Origin: Nitrospinota bacterium
Lineage (GTDB): Bacteria; UBA8248
Direction of reading: 5' to 3'
NCBI GenBank assembly: GCA_011523725.1
Contig: WTGD01000453.1
Span: forward strand, 1-5,844
DNA length: 5,844 nt
Made by a program: the position numbers and the translations under genes. The notes beneath the pieces are model-generated. The model saw only the letters and a list, made by a program, of their open reading frames with translations, made no database searches and was not told where the DNA came from. Every line of letters begins with the position of its first letter. Within the stretch, counting starts at the first letter, position 1. Positions 5,210 to 5,844 of the stretch are shown in pieces.

Positions 5210-5844
5210 ATGGACGCCCTGGAACTTGCCCAGAGAAACCGGGAAATCCTGCGCGCCATCGTCAACACCTTCGTGGAAACGGGCGAACCCGTGGGGAGCC
5301 GTACGCTCTCGAAAAATGCGGACATCGCCCTGAGCCCCGCCACCATCCGCAACATCATGAGCGACCTGGCGGACGCGGGCTTCCTCACCAAGCCCCACGT
5401 CTCCTCCGGCAGGCTCCCCACCGACCTGGGCTACCGCGTCTTCGTGAACGACCTGATGGACTCGCATATCCTCACGAACGAGGAGCAGGAATCCATGCGC
5501 CTGGGCGCTTCCGCACAGGCCGCGCAAATCGAACAGGTGCTCGCCCAGGCTACGCGCATACTCTCGGAACTCACCAACACGGCGGGGCTCGTGCTCCTGC
5601 CCGCAGGCGAGCAGCTCCACTTCAAGCACATCAACTTCGTGAAGATGTCGGAGGAAAAGACCCTGGCCGTCATCGTCTCCATGAGCGGGGTGGTGCAAAA
5701 CCGCGTCATCCCCATGGAAACCCCCGTCAGCCAGGAGGAGTTGAACCGGATATCCAACCTGCTGAACGAGGAGTTCAGCGGCCTCTCCCTGAGAGAGGTG
5801 CGCGAGAAGATCGTCCAGAAGATGACCCACGCGCGGGACAGCCT
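5210..5844 (+). CDS. hrcA: Heat-inducible transcription repressor HrcA, C-terminus cut by window edge
   Basis: Cytoplasmic repressor of class I heat-shock genes that binds CIRCE operators. My translation from ATG 5210 gives 211 residues without a stop to the window edge; full HrcA proteins are about 330-350, so roughly 60 percent is present. The N-terminal winged helix (about 1-80) carries the family signatures: RNREILRAIV at 9-18, TGEPVGSRTL at 24-33, SPATIRNIMSDL at 42-53, and PHVSSGRLPTDLGYRVFV at 62-79. The later part (about 100 onward, with GLVLLPAGEQLHFKHINFV) matches the GAF-like dimerisation region of the family. The gene is divergent from the two-component operon and preceded by its own promoter, CIRCE site and ribosome site, so negative autoregulation is expected. 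In many bacteria grpE, dnaK and dnaJ follow; those would be outside this window. I see no frameshift or missing motif. Confidence 0.96.
   Translation, partial: MDALELAQRNREILRAIVNTFVETGEPVGSRTLSKNADIALSPATIRNIMSDLADAGFLTKPHVSSGRLPTDLGYRVFVNDLMDSHILTNEEQESMRLGASAQAAQIEQVLAQATRILSELTNTAGLVLLPAGEQLHFKHINFVKMSEEKTLAVIVSMSGVVQNRVIPMETPVSQEELNRISNLLNEEFSGLSLREVREKIVQKMTHARDS

Noticed and set aside
5174..5830. Minus-strand open frame of 218 codons opposite hrcA
   Set aside because: It is fully antisense to the clear HrcA coding sequence, has a His/Gly/Val-rich shadow composition, and has no family signature.

Overview
The window is a dense, GC-rich bacterial chromosomal segment with a housekeeping character and no visible mobile elements, CRISPR arrays, tRNA or rRNA genes. 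A CIRCE-controlled hrcA, an NtrC-type sigma-54 two-component system with an extracytoplasmic sensor, and a tmk-holB pair suggest a Gram-negative, deltaproteobacterium-like lineage (Desulfobacterota or a related uncultured phylum). That placement is inferred from gene families and composition only; no marker gene here fixes the taxonomy.

Layout. Positions 1-4997 form one tightly packed minus-strand unit. Read in the direction of transcription it is: a membrane sensor histidine kinase (2769-4997), an NtrC-family sigma-54 response regulator (1393-2772, sharing an ATGA junction with the kinase), thymidylate kinase tmk (667-1320, after a 72-bp gap), and the DNA polymerase III delta-prime subunit holB (706 down to the window edge, overlapping tmk by 40 bp). 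The holB reading frame runs off the left edge, so its C-terminal part is missing. On the plus strand, hrcA, the heat-shock repressor, starts at 5210 and runs off the right edge. All five genes look intact as far as they are visible.

The only substantial non-coding stretch is the divergent 4998-5209 region. On the hrcA side it carries a sigma-70-type promoter (TTGACA, 17 bp, TATCTT) followed immediately by a CIRCE operator (TTAGCACTC-N9-GAGTGCCAC), so hrcA is very probably autoregulated and probably heads a grpE/dnaK-type operon beyond the window. On the kinase side it carries two abutting inverted repeats (5041-5058 and 5057-5078) in the likely leader or operator zone, and a third small palindrome (5111-5122) inside the hrcA promoter spacer. 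Weak minus-strand promoter candidates, both sigma-70-like and sigma-54-like, overlap the CIRCE element.

Functionally, the kinase should sense an extracytoplasmic signal through a Cache-like domain, pass it through a PAS domain to the HisKA histidine, and phosphorylate the receiver Asp57 of the activator, which would then remodel sigma-54 RNA polymerase at unknown targets. tmk and holB supply dTDP and part of the replicase clamp loader. Their position behind the two-component genes suggests co-transcription, not necessarily a shared function. I see no clearly novel system; the most interesting part is the compact divergent control region.
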